Assembly (NCBI GenBank): GCA_003427395.1
Contig: BFEA01000268.1
Location: 1,306,527 to 1,332,847 of the forward strand
From: Chara braunii
Lineage: Eukaryota; Streptophyta; Charophyceae; Charales; Characeae
Direction: 5' to 3'
DNA length: 26,321 nt
Below the pieces are notes generated by a model. It was given only the letters and a program-made list of their open reading frames with translations, did no database searches and was not told the origin of the DNA. Below are positions 9,661 through 19,079 of this stretch, in pieces (the first letter of the stretch is position 1; each line of letters starts with the position of its first letter). Made by a program: the position numbers and the translations under genes.

Positions 9661-10586
9661 TGTTCAGATGTGTCGACATTCGGGGTTCCCCTGGGACGAC
9701 GTCGTGAACCGAAGCCATACAAAGCATTCATTGATGATCCGTATACGTGGATTTGCGGTTCGTTTACCGATGCCATCTCGGAAAAGACGAACATGTATTT
9801 CATCCTAACAAACACACCCGGTCGTGCTAAGGAATTCTCTATACAGTCCTGTATATCGCACACTTTCTCCTCGACCTCACGATGCATCGAAAAGTTTCGG
9901 GCCCGCCATCCTATAACGAAATCACGCCACCCATCTACACGTTCAGGCCCGAGAGTCTCCACGAATTTGGACCCCTCAATCACCACCTCATTGCGTGATA
10001 CAAACACAACTGCATCGACGAGTTTTCTGCTCTTGTTCAAAGCAGCGACACATAGAACTCTGGCGAAATCAGACCCGGACACAGTCAATCGCACACAACA
10101 GTATGACACAGCTTGTGGAGAATTCCCGGGGCAGCGGAGCGGGTACTGCTCTAGGAATGAGCAGTGGCGAGCGCAGTCCACCAACTCTTGTTTCCGCGAG
10201 CATCCCCAAGTTCATGGCGAGGACCTAACGTAGTGGCACTCGAGGCGGCTGAAATGGCGACTAATGCAGCCCAGTACTCTGCACATGTGGTTCAGGAACT
10301 TGTGTCCGAGGACAGCGTCAGACACCGGGATGAGGTTTCCGAACTCCAACATGTTGGCGAACTTGTACTGGCTTGCCCAAGGACAACGACTGGCCATCGT
10401 GGCCCAATTCCGATCGCACCAGCCGTCAACATGCCCCTCCAGGCACGGGACGACGGTCATCCAGGGGCCCTCGTCGAAGTCCTCTGCGGTCGCTCCGTGG
10501 ATCGTAGTTACACCGTTAAAATACCGCACGGATCGCTCGCAAGGAGGAAACGGTTCTGCCAAGCGAATGTGCGTCTCGGGACTCAT
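9645..10586 (-). pseudogene. Uncharacterised coding relic with one nonsense codon
   Basis: An ATG at 10586 opens a minus-strand frame: MSPETHIRLAEPFPP, RYFNGVTTIHGATAEDF, WASQYKFANMLEFGNLIPV, GHKFLNHMCRVLGC, and so on to 10215. A TGA follows at 10212-10214. The same frame then resumes with WGCSRKQELVDCARHCSF, FARVLCVAALNKSRKLVDAVVFVSRNEVVIEGSKFVETLG, GWRDFVIGWRARNFSMHREVEEKVCDIQ and RMKYMFVFSEMASVNEPQIHVYGSSMNALYGF. Frame continuity across the stop (CGA to TGA likely), balanced composition and freedom from repeats argue for a real gene of about 310 codons, now broken. No family is recognised. It could be a 5' exon of the ParB/methyltransferase-like gene or a separate gene of the same element. 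Confidence 0.55.
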
Positions 10587-10595
10587 GGTCTGTGG

Positions 10596-10652
10596 TGTCG
10601 AGAAGATCGCCTCCACGATTTGTTGTGTCGAGAAGGTCGCCTCCATTACACA
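10596..10652. repeat. Two-copy tandem duplication of about 29 bp
   Basis: GTGTCGAGAAG followed by TCGCCTCCA occurs twice in succession, with minor differences, just upstream of the ATG of the minus-strand coding relic. Confidence 0.75.
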
Positions 10653-10799
10653 CCCTACACAACACGCGCACATGCCAAACGACACACACGGGCATGGAGA
10701 CACTCGTAAACACGTCGTGTTTCGCGATCTGCGACCCTTGGCATCAGACGGAACGCACGCTCGAAGATCCGATTTCGGGCGGGCGACCTGGTCGGTGTT

Positions 10800-12120
10800 C
10801 ACATCTGCCGGCCAGCCGGCCAGCCGCAATCATGTCCCACGAGAGTTGGGCACCTCATGTTCGTCGTGATCAAAATTTGGCGACACTGCGCGGGAGAAAC
10901 AAAGGTGTCTCTCAAACTCGGCGTCCCAAAAGTTCTTGAAGTTCGCATCCCGGCAGACTTCACATTTTTAAGAATCCGAAGTTGTGGCTATCCATCGGCC
11001 GCCAGAAAACCCCACAGTCAGAACCCACACCACCCAAAAATTGAAGTACGCCTGGGTCCGAACTTGACGACCGCACGAGGAACCTTGCACGAGAAATTCG
11101 GATCCCAGCGAACTTCGCATTTTCTCGAATCCGAAGCTCGCCAAGATTCGAAATTGACGACTGTCCGAGGAACCGTGCACGGCAGTTTTAGATGCACGGC
11201 CGTTTTAGATGCACGGCCCAGCAGGCTGGCCGCAAACACGAATTGCGAGGGAGAGACACAGCTGGCGAACTCGACGATGGGACGAGGAACCATGCGCGAG
11301 AAGTTCGGATCCCGGCGGACTTCGCATTTCTGCGAAACAAAAGTTGTGGCAAAGCACCGGGTGCGAGAACGCCCACAGACAAAACCCACACCATGCGGGA
11401 AGCGAAGTTCGCCGGGGTCCGAACTTTACGAGTGCACGAGGAACCGTTCACGAGAAATTCGGATCCCGATGGACTTTGCATTCTCACGAATCCAAAGTCC
11501 ACAGGGTTCCGAACTTGGCAACCGTGCGAGGAACCGGGCACGCAAGGTTCGGATCCACGGGAGGGCAAGCGGGCCGCAAAAATGTCTGGCGAAAGTCGGG
11601 AACCTGTTGTTCGCCGGGATCCGAACTTGGCGAAACCGTGCGGGAGAGAAACAACCGGCGAACTCGGTGACTGAACGAGGAGCCGTGCGCAAGAAGTTCG
11701 GATCCAGGCGGACTTCACATTTTTTGAATCCGTAGTTGTGCCAATCCCTCGGGCGCTAGAAAGTCCGCAACCGGAACCCACACAATTCGAAAAACGAAGT
11801 TCGCCAGGGTCCGAACTTGACGTTCTTGCGAGGTACCGTGAAGGAAAAGTCTGGATCCCAGCGGACTTCGCATTTTCACAAACCCAAAGTTCGCCGAGGT
11901 CCGGAGTTGACGACTGTGCAAGGAACCGTGCAAGCGAGGTTCGGATCCACAGGCCAGCTGGCGAGCTGCAAACATGTCTTGCGAAAGGCCGAAACCTGAA
12001 GTTCGCCGGGGTCCGAACTTCGTGAAATTGCACGGGAGGGACACACCTGTTTGCCAAACTCGCTGTCCGACAATTTCTTGAAGTTCGGATCCCAGCGGAC
12101 TTCAAATTTTCACACGCCTG
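10800..12120. repeat. Tandem array of about 390-bp units built of alternating palindromes
   Basis: The same landmark (GAAGTTCG, ATCC, then GACTTC with CAC or CGC and ATTTT) starts units at 10938, 11300, 11693 and 12080, giving periods of 362, 393 and 387 bp. A partial unit precedes it from about 10800. Each unit repeats the same order: forward palindrome, CCCACA with GAACCCACAC, reversed palindrome (GTCCGAACTT), GAGGAACCGTGCACG, forward palindrome with CGCATTTT, reversed palindrome with TTGACGAC, GTTCGGATCCA next to a GGCCAGC or related block with CGCAAACA, then reversed palindrome and GGGAGAGA. The higher-order structure is satellite-like. No gene is credible here. Confidence 0.85.
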
Positions 12121-13790
12121 CGGATGTGGTTGCGGTCCGGGGTTGCGAACCGTGTTCGAACAGCTGCTCAAGCTCGCTGGAATACGGACTTCTTCCGGTG
12201 TTTGATTGCGCGATCACTTCGGTTGGCACTGCCAAGTTTGTGCTGGCGGATTAGGACGGTCACGTTCCGATGACGAGGACTTTCTCGGCGATGCGTGGGG
12301 TGGTGGCTGCTCCACGTTCGCCGTTCAGTGACTGTCAAGTGTCGATGACCCGACGTCCTCCAAAGTTCGACGTCCGACGAGGTTCGACACCCGCCGAGGT
12401 TTGATGTGGAGCCGGGTTCGATGTTATACGACGTTCGATGTTCAACAAGATTGTGACAAAGTGTTTTTTTTCCGTTCGCAGATCGGGATCGACTTTCGAT
12501 GTGCGACAAGATTGTGAGAAGGTTGTGTGATTCGTTCGCGGGTTTTGATCGTGCACATGATCATTTGCCTTTTGGATTCTCCGCGATCAATGTGCACAAA
12601 ACAGTCGATTTGTCATGAAATCTGCCAGTATCAGCTGATTGATCGGCTGCTCGGTTGGCGGTTGGTGTGGTGGTTGATCAATTGCCAATCAGTTGACCAA
12701 TGGACTGTTCAGTCCATGACTATCAGGTGGTTAGATAAACAGGTCGCTCGCCGACGGGTTGCATCTCACACACGCAGACGCAAAGAAACACGTGCATGCA
12801 CATCGCCTTGCGAAACATAAAACATGTTATGGTGCTCATACAACACACACGCGCACACGCAAACACACACGCACGCATGCACATCGCCGTGTGTGTTATG
12901 GTTTTGCCATTGGGATGATCGAAACACACAATCGGCGACGTCTTCGGTGCAGCACACACGAGCAATCCTCCGGTCGCAAGTAATCTATTGCCTGGTCAGT
13001 TGGATGCATTTGTGATCCAGACGTTGTCGCCTCGTGCATTGATTAATTATCCGTTTGGCAGTTCAGGGGCGATATTGTTGGGGCAGCAAACAGCATCTAT
13101 CACCCGATCGCGAGTGGTCGATTTCAGTTTGGTGATGGGTCGATTCTTCACGTGTGTGGTGTGCATATTGTCATGGATCTGATCGATCATCCGATCACGA
13201 GTGATCTCATCATGTTTCGCGATTGGTCGATGGATGCGTTCGCTGTATCGACACTGCCACTGCGTGTTTCGATTGATCATCTATTGGGCAGATCGACGGA
13301 CATGACATTGGGATCAATCAGGATCAGTCGAGTGTGGCAACTGCTCAAGATGAGGTTGAACAAAGTGACGAGATGCATGCGTGTGATCCTGCATAACACA
13401 CTTAGGATTATAATCGGGGCACCGAGTGCAACATACTGCGATCTCTTGAAACCCGGGAGCTCGGGCACCGATCACGCCCTGATCGATCTCATTTTGAAAA
13501 TAGAGCCTTCGGGACGTGATGAGCCACGAGCATCGCGGCTGGAACACAAGGACGTAGCGAGCCAACGAAGGTAAGACGGCCTTGGTTCATCAAAAGGACC
13601 AGCACACCGAATAGCACTCTACGATGGCTCCCAAGAAAGGGCATGATGATCTCTCTCTCCCAACGGTAACGATGAATGAGGGATCGCGGGAATACACTCG
13701 GGAGCACTTGCTGACCTGTCGCGACCGCAGCTTGCAACAGCGATCTGACCTATGATTCGCTCAACATGCTGGAACACGAATAGATGTTAT
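12121..13790. other. Gene-free stretch
   Basis: I see no supported gene. About 12355-12525 has short repeated pieces around GTTCGA, including GATGT, ACAAGATTGTGA and related words twice (near 12430 and 12490). About 12755-12895 is CA/CG-rich with GCATGCACATCGCC occurring twice (near 12794 and 12874) and a shared TGTTATGG. About 13085-13330 is rich in GATC and CGATCA words. Open frames are short and lack family features. Confidence 0.6.
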
Positions 13791-13914
13791 TACCACAAAA
13801 ACATGGCGGAACAGCGTTTTGCCACCGGCCCAACAAAAAAAAAATATGAAGAAAAAAAAATTCATCAACGGTTGGTTTTTTTTTTTCCATTTTTTTTTTT
13901 TTTTTTTTTCCCTT

Positions 13915-14034
13915 NNNNNNNNNNNNNNNNNNNNNNNNNNNNNNNNNNNNNNNNNNNNNNNNNNNNNNNNNNNNNNNNNNNNNNNNNNNNNNNNNNNNNN
14001 NNNNNNNNNNNNNNNNNNNNNNNNNNNNNNNNNN
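13915..14034. other. Assembly gap (120 N)
   Basis: A run of N follows a poly-T stretch. Its neighbours are homopolymers, a usual cause of assembly breaks. Its true length is unknown. Confidence 0.99.
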
Positions 14035-14059
14035 TAGTTTTTTTTTTATCTACACGCCC

Positions 14060-14061
<2 letters not shown>

Positions 14062-14127
<66 letters not shown>
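14062..14127. repeat. (TA)n microsatellite
   Basis: A continuous TA dinucleotide run with one internal CATA interruption, inside copy 2 of the hairpin-rich repeat. Confidence 0.95.
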
Positions 14128-14131
<4 letters not shown>

Positions 14132-14250
14132 GCCTATTTTTAGGCCCCGAAAAATTTCTCGGGGTTTCCTGCTCGGCCACAGGCGGTCACCCGTGCGGGC
14201 GGGATCCCGACCGCCTGCGGTAAAAAGGGCCGCGGTCACGACCGCGGATG

Positions 14251-14698
14251 ATACATAGCCAGGCAGCGCTGCCCGCTCAGCCTCGTCCTCGACGTCGATC
14301 ACGTCCTCGTCACCCCTCTCTTGTCCAGCTCCTCCCGCACCTCCCTCGTCCCTGCGCGGATCCATGGCAAGTGCCAAACCGTGAAGCTCCTCGAACCGAA
14401 GCATGCAGTCAAGGATCTTGCCCTCCAGCTTGTAGTCTGAGTTATAGTGTATGTCCACCAGTGCCACATCGGTCACAAACAGATACCCTTTCCCTTGCCT
14501 GAAATGTTGTGCCTCCACGTACTGGTTTCCCTGGAATTCATGGCCGCAAAATAGGCACTTCAACATGCGGTTCCCGTGGAACCTCTCCCCGAGACTCTCA
14601 CCGATGCGGATGTACTTGTACACACAACATTTCCTCAGCGCCTTGCGATTTTTGTCTTCCCCGGCGTCCTCAAATGCCCGCACCTGCCCTCGCGGCAT
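14251..14698 (-). pseudogene. hAT-like transposon protein, N-terminal BED-type zinc finger, truncated
   Basis: The ATG at 14698 opens a minus-strand frame: MPRGQVRAFEDAGEDKN, CCVYKYIRIGESLGERFHGNR, then MLKCLFCGHEFQGNQYVEAQHF (residues 46-66), DIHYNSDYKLEGKILDCMLRFEELHG and an acidic stretch (DEDVIDVEDEAERAAL). The CxxC...H arrangement (Cys48, Cys51, His65) after an aromatic-rich start fits the BED finger at the N-terminus of plant hAT transposases. The usual fourth ligand a few residues after the His is not seen (GKGYLFV), so the finger may be damaged. Coding similarity ends at about 14250, where the GC-rich hairpin repeat begins. The dimerisation and catalytic regions are not in this window. 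Confidence 0.6.
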
Positions 14699-15004
14699 GT
14701 TGGTCGTGCGCTGTGACCCTTCTCAGCCTCCACAATCCTTGCCCTGGCCACCTTAAAGGGTCGTCGATGTGCCGAAAAAAAAAATCGGGCACCCTAGTTC
14801 GCCCAACCCCTTTCCCCCAACCCCCCTCACCCGCCGCTTCCCCCTCCCCCGAGGCGCACTGTCCCCGCCCCCCACTCCCAGCGGTCCCCCACTACCGCCA
14901 CGACGGCCGCAATGACTGCCCGCCCCAAGCAGCGCCAGAACCGCAGCCCAAGCCCAACCGATTTCAATCAATATTTTTGAACGCGCTCTGTCGAGCGTAT
15001 CGGT
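14699..15004. other. Gene-free C-rich spacer
   Basis: The plus strand is strongly C-rich (many CCCC runs, 14800-14900) and includes a poly-A of ten at 14775-14784. Frames across it are Pro-rich on plus and Gly-rich on minus and look fortuitous. It is upstream of the BED zinc-finger gene on the minus strand, so it could include its 5' leader or promoter; no clear promoter is visible. Confidence 0.5.
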
Positions 15005-15161
15005 CCGGCACCGCACAGGGGCAGGGCGGAACCCTCCCGGCCGCGTCACGCAGGAGTTGGTTTTAAATCCTTCATCGCAATATATACAGAGCTTCCTTAA
15101 GCCGCTCCGGCCGAGTGCGCCAGCCATACCTCTCGCGAGCCCCTACGACAGGATAGGGCCT
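15005..15161 (-). repeat. 157-bp repeat, left copy (matches the right edge of the window)
   Basis: From CCGGCACCGCAC to GACAGGATAGGGCCT this matches 26164-26321 in the same orientation with about 12 differences, roughly 90% identity by eye. The right copy lies just upstream of the gag-like gene, so this is probably leader or LTR-type sequence of the same retroelement family. The match may extend past the window edge. Confidence 0.85.
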
Positions 15162-15524
15162 ACGCGAGGCACGACTTACCTACACCTTACGGGAGCTGTC
15201 ACCTCCCTTCGGTGGGCGTATCCCCGCCAAGCTACCAGTCCACAGTACGAAAGCTAATCAGCTGCAATCGCAGAGGTAGACCAGCCGAGGGCGTTTCTCG
15301 TTCGCTGTGGCATAGGGGGTACGCACGGTAATATGCCTCTATCGGACCCGCACGCGAACCGACATCATGGGGGGCTGAGGTCCCAAGCGCGGTTCGTCGT
15401 TGGTCGACTAAGACGCATCCCACACACCACGCGCACTCCACTTTACGAACACACATACCCACAAAACAACACATATACGAAACGACACAAAACAACAATG
15501 CGACAACGCTTCTAGCCCCTCGGT
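15162..15524. other. Gene-free stretch
   Basis: It contains short hairpin-like words such as CACCTCCCTTCGGTGGGCG (about 15200) but no gene I can support. It continues directly from the 157-bp repeat and may be further leader or LTR sequence of that element. Confidence 0.4.
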
Positions 15525-15765
15525 ATCCAACCCATAACTTTCCAATGCGGAAATCGTATAGGCGTCGCGCGCGAGACTCAGTATAAAACCGCGCGGACGT
15601 AGGGCTATCACATATCGACTCGCAATGCAATTGTACGCAAGCAGTCGCAATGAAGGCGTACTATGTGGTACCCATACTTGCGCGGTCCCTGTTAATCGCG
15701 AGGGCCGCATTCGACACTCAAGTGTCGGCTGACACGCGCCTTGAGGGTTAATCTCTTGACGCTGG
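15525..15765. repeat. Promoter-like tandem unit, copy 1
   Basis: It shares, in order, CCCATAACTTT, CGCGCG with a TATAAA (15582-15587), CGCGCAATGCA-type words with GTACGCA then GCAGTCGC, GGCGTACT with TGTGGTRCCCAT, GCGGTCCCT, and a palindrome GACACTCAAGTGTC (15713-15726) with the unit at 16.06 kb. The offset is about 533 bp. The TATAAA is conserved between copies. Confidence 0.6.
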
Positions 15766-16059
15766 ACAACCGCCAAGCGCAGTTGAAGACCACACTCCCT
15801 CTTCTGCACATTGTGCAGAGGGGTTGAGTAGAGAGCTTTAAGCTGTCGTGGCGGTAAAAAATCAAGGGGTTTGACTTTGACGGCGGCCACGGACTATAAC
15901 GTCCAACTATAAAAACTCCAAAGAGCAAAAGATAAGGAATGGGCCGAAGATTCCCTGCCTAGTAAACAAAATCATAGCCCTGGGGTACCCTCCCTTTTTC
16001 GATCAGCGTCGGCAACCTATAACAATCTCAAACATTTGCTAATATGTGTCGGTCCCTTT

Positions 16060-16297
16060 GTAATCCCATAACTTTTTACACACCAGGGCGGTAACGTCGT
16101 GCGCGGGATTTTAATATAAAGTTGCGCAGCCGAGGGCCTACCTCATACCAACCCGCAATGCAGGCGTACGCATGCAGTCGCGACGATGGCGTACTTTGTA
16201 GTGCCCATAATCAAGCGGTCCCTCGTGGATCCGAGTACCGCTTATGACACTCGAGTGTCAGACTCGAAGTGTCGTGAGGGCCTAACCCTTCACGACA
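16060..16297. repeat. Promoter-like tandem unit, copy 2
   Basis: It matches the unit at 15.53 kb with many substitutions: CCCATAACTTTTT, AATATAAAGTTGCGC (TATAAA near 16115), CGCAATGCAG, GCATGCAGTCGCGA, GGCGTACTT, GCGGTCCCT and the perfect palindrome GACACTCGAGTGTC (16246-16259). The divergence makes this an old duplication. Confidence 0.6.
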
Positions 16298-17270
16298 TTG
16301 CACGGCTGAAGGAATAGCCGTCCGGCCGCCGCGGCTTCTCCGGCTCTTGGCCAGAGTGTCTTGGTAGGCAAATCAAATAGACTCTGCGCGAGGGAAAACC
16401 CCTTCCCTGCAGAGCCTAGGGCTTGGGATGTCCTGGACAAGGACCTTGAATCCCGGCGCAGGACCAAACGTCCGACTAAGAAAAATCATCAAAAAGCAAG
16501 AAACAAAAATAGAGGGAGAGGCTTCCCCTAGGGCCCCTTAGCCTCAGCTTCTGAGTAGGGCTTTAATATGGGGACTCTTCAACCCATGCAAACATTCATC
16601 CCAAGTATACCCATGTATACATGTATAAGGGTTAAGTATGTGACGATCACTTTTCATTGTCTCAATAGGGTCTCTCACAATAATACGTATATGTGTGATC
16701 GTAGGCAACCAAATCCAGAATCTGATTCACAGCACATACCTGTCATCACATCAACAAACCAAAGCAACAACCCACATACTATACGGAGTCAACCCCAACC
16801 ACCTTCGACATTCAGACCCTTTGCTTTAGCCATGCAAGCCCCAAAACCTCTTGTCCAACCAACCTTGATTAAATACTCAGCACCTTTGTTAAATGGCCAT
16901 TCGATAAAAGTCCGGGTGAAACTTTAATAAAACAACGAAATCACCAGGGCTAAAGCCTTTTAGGTTGAGTGTGGAGGAAGAGTTGAAATTGAGTCGTAGG
17001 CCGACGAATCGGGAACCTACCTGTTATCAGTGATAACAGAAAGTGATCCTCAAAAGGATCAAGCTGGATCTAGCCCTGAACTTGAATCAAATGATCAAAG
17101 AGGCCTGTAACACACGGCAGACCAATCCTCAAGCTAAGATCATAAGTGTATGGAGACTAGAACTCCATAATTCATTCTCACTCAAGTTCAAGCCTAACTC
17201 TAAGCCAGTGCCCAAAACAGAAGTAGACTAATGGTTGAACCTCTCTTATTCAGGGTGGATTGCCAGAATC
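16298..17270. other. Gene-free AT-rich stretch with one perfect palindrome
   Basis: I see no supported gene; plus-strand frames of 60-120 codons lack family features. A perfect 19-bp inverted repeat, CTGTTATCA and TGATAACAG around one base, lies at 17021-17039. TATACATGTATA-type words lie near 16615. Base composition shifts here from GC-rich to AT-rich, and the AT-rich state continues to about 19.3 kb. Confidence 0.5.
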
Positions 17271-18215
17271 GCCACTTGTCGAAATATAATCTTACTCCTC
17301 TAAACTAAGAAAATTTCGGCAGCGCTTCCCGTAGGAAAATTGTCTTTCCATAATTTATATAGATCTAAGTATGAAAAAATATAAATAATTTCTAACTCTG
17401 GAAACCCAAATTTTGTCTAACTCTCTGAATTAGTAGAAATTTGGGCAGCACCCCCTCTAGAAAAGGAGACTTTCCAAATTTATACTAAGTCAGATATACA
17501 GCGAAAAAATAATTTATAACTCCTGGAAAGTCAAAACTTGTCTAACTCCCTGATTTAGTAGAAATTTGGGCAGCACCCCTTCTAGAAAAGGAGACTTTCC
17601 AGATTTATACTAAGTCAGATATACAACAGAAAAATAATCTCTAACTCCTGGAAAGTAAAAACTTGTCTAACTTCCTGATTTAGTAAAAATTTGGGCAGCA
17701 CTCCCTTTACAAAGGGAGACTTCCCTGATTTATACTAAGTCAGGTTTGAACTCACAAGACAAACTTGAGTTCAATTTAGATAAGATTTAACTAACTCCTC
17801 AGTTTTGCAGAAATTTCGGCAGCACTCCCTCTAGAAAAGTGTTTTCCCAACATTTATACAAAGCGAGGTCCAGAATTTGAGAATAACTTTGACTTATCAA
17901 AGTCCAATTTTGTCTAACTCTCTGAATTAGTAAAAATTTGGGCAGCACTCCGTCTAGAAAATGAGACTTTCCAGATTTATACTGAGTCAGATGTATGAAA
18001 AAGACAAGTTGAACTCTGACGAGTCAAAAATTGACTAACTTCTTGGATTTGTAGAAATTTCGGCAGCGCTTCCCGAAGGAAAAGTAGCTTGCCAAGATTT
18101 ATACAAAGCCAAATATAAGAAAAAATCTCAGAAAATGCAGGAATTGATCTAAGTAAAAAAAAGTTATTACAGAAAATGCAGGAATTGACACTAACTCCTA
18201 TGGCTCTAGTATGTG
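17271..18215. repeat. Tandem array of about 124-bp units with conserved stem-loops (seven copies)
   Basis: AAATTTSGGCAGC recurs at about 17312, 17439, 17561, 17689, 17812, 17935 and 18055. Units share TCTAACTC, a 5' arm, AAATTTSGGCAGCRC, a purine-pyrimidine hairpin, a TTTCC-like block, ATTTATAC and a 3' arm. The outer arms pair in copies 2-7: for example CTGATTTAGT (17550) with ACTAAGTCAG (17609), CCTCAGTTTTG (17797) with CAAAGCGAGG (17859), and TTGGATTTGT (18043) with ACAAAGCCAA (18103). An inner stem pairs AAATTTGG with CCAAATTT or CCAGATTT. Copy 4 has a perfect CTCCCTTT/AAAGGGAG hairpin at 17701-17718. No coding potential is evident. Confidence 0.9.
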
Positions 18216-18396
18216 GCGAGCAACTAAAGCAACTACCTATAGAACTGAAATCCAGACAAACTAGTCACCCCATCCAGTCTCATGTAAACCAAACCACGAA
18301 TGCAAGTATTCTCACCATCCCAAGTTCATTCCATATAAATAGTTCGTGAATCTTCAAGTTCTTAAATCCTTATACCCATCTTACATAAGACATAGA

Positions 18397-19079
18397 GTTG
18401 GACCATTCGCCATATAAACAATGCCCAGCTTGTCTTTATGATATACACGAACAGGTTGCACAACTACTCCTTTCTTCTTTTGGGCAGATGATTAGGCCAT
18501 TCGCCATGGAAACAATGCATAGTCGCCCTGAGCTGTTTAATATCCAAAGTTTTAGTATTTCTCTGACTTTGTTAAAAAGAAAAGACAAATATGGGCAGGG
18601 GACTGAACCATTCACAATAGAAACAATGTTCAGCTTGCCCCAAACCATTTCCATTTATACTCTGTATTTTTCCTTCTCTCTTCTTAATGATATGGCTTAA
18701 CGCTGGACCATTCACAGTAGAAATAATGCCCAGCTGCCAGTTCACATGCAAATATACATAAAATACTTTCCTTTATACTTAGTTTAAATTATGTGCGTGG
18801 TTTTCAGGCTAAATCATTCACCATGGAAACAATGCTTAGCCTTAGACAAAAAATCCTCCCTCAGAATAAACAAGAATTTAAACCCCTTCAATCAAACAAA
18901 CCCTCAAAGTTAACTAAGGTAGTCAGGCCATTCACAGTAGAAACAATGCTTGGTTCCCCAGAAAACAATCAAATAAACACAGCGACCAGACCATTCACAG
19001 TAGAAACAATGCCTGGTCCCTAAAAAAACAGTCAAATAAACATAGCCTTGAGCCATTCACAATAGAAACAATGCTCAGG
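18397..19079. repeat. Array of eight hairpins with conserved loop CATTCRCARTAGAAACAATG
   Basis: Hairpins lie at 18397-18429, 18490-18524, 18603-18633, 18702-18734, 18807-18841, 18923-18953, 18984-19018 and 19047-19079. The central part is nearly constant: CCATTC, ACARTAG or GCCATRK, then AAACAATG. The outer arms differ but stay paired: CTGAAC/GTTCAG, GGCTAA/TTAGCC, GACCAG/CTGGTC, GCTGG/CCAGC, TTGAGC/GCTCAG, GTTGG/CCAGC. CATT and AATG extend the stem past a bulge. Spacing is 93-116 bp for the first six and about 62 bp for the last three, which also share a CAAATAAACA spacer word. Short frames through it are not gene-like. Confidence 0.9.

Larger units (their letters stand above)
13810..14250 (-). 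repeat. Dispersed hairpin-rich repeat, copy 2
   Basis: It shares GTTTTGCCAC with GGCCCAA and AAATATGAA (13815-13850) with copy 1 and, beyond the gap, TCTACACGCCCATAT, GGCCTATTTTTAGGCCCCGAAA and GGGGTTTC. The GC-rich end has stacked inverted repeats: CAGGCGGTC with GACCGCCTG (14180-14217), CGGGATCCCG inside it, and CCGCGGTC with GACCGCGG (14230-14247, 2-base loop). CGAGAAA/TTTCTCG-type and GGCCTA/TAGGCC hairpins lie next to them. A (TA)n tract sits at 14062-14127 where copy 1 has A/T runs. It abuts the truncated BED zinc-finger frame. Confidence 0.65.

Noticed and set aside
10857-12171. Frames of about 290-330 codons across the satellite array on both strands
   Set aside because: Their peptides (KFGSRRTS, EVRIPADF, SSDPGEL) repeat with the palindrome units, so the open frames come from the repeat period and composition.
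13752-14258. Frames crossing the N run
   Set aside because: They exist only because unknown bases were translated as X; both sides are homopolymer or (TA)n sequence.
18397-19079. CRISPR-like look of regularly spaced short repeats
   Set aside because: The genome is eukaryotic, repeat copies differ in their arms, spacers are long, AT-rich and partly similar to each other, and there are no cas genes.
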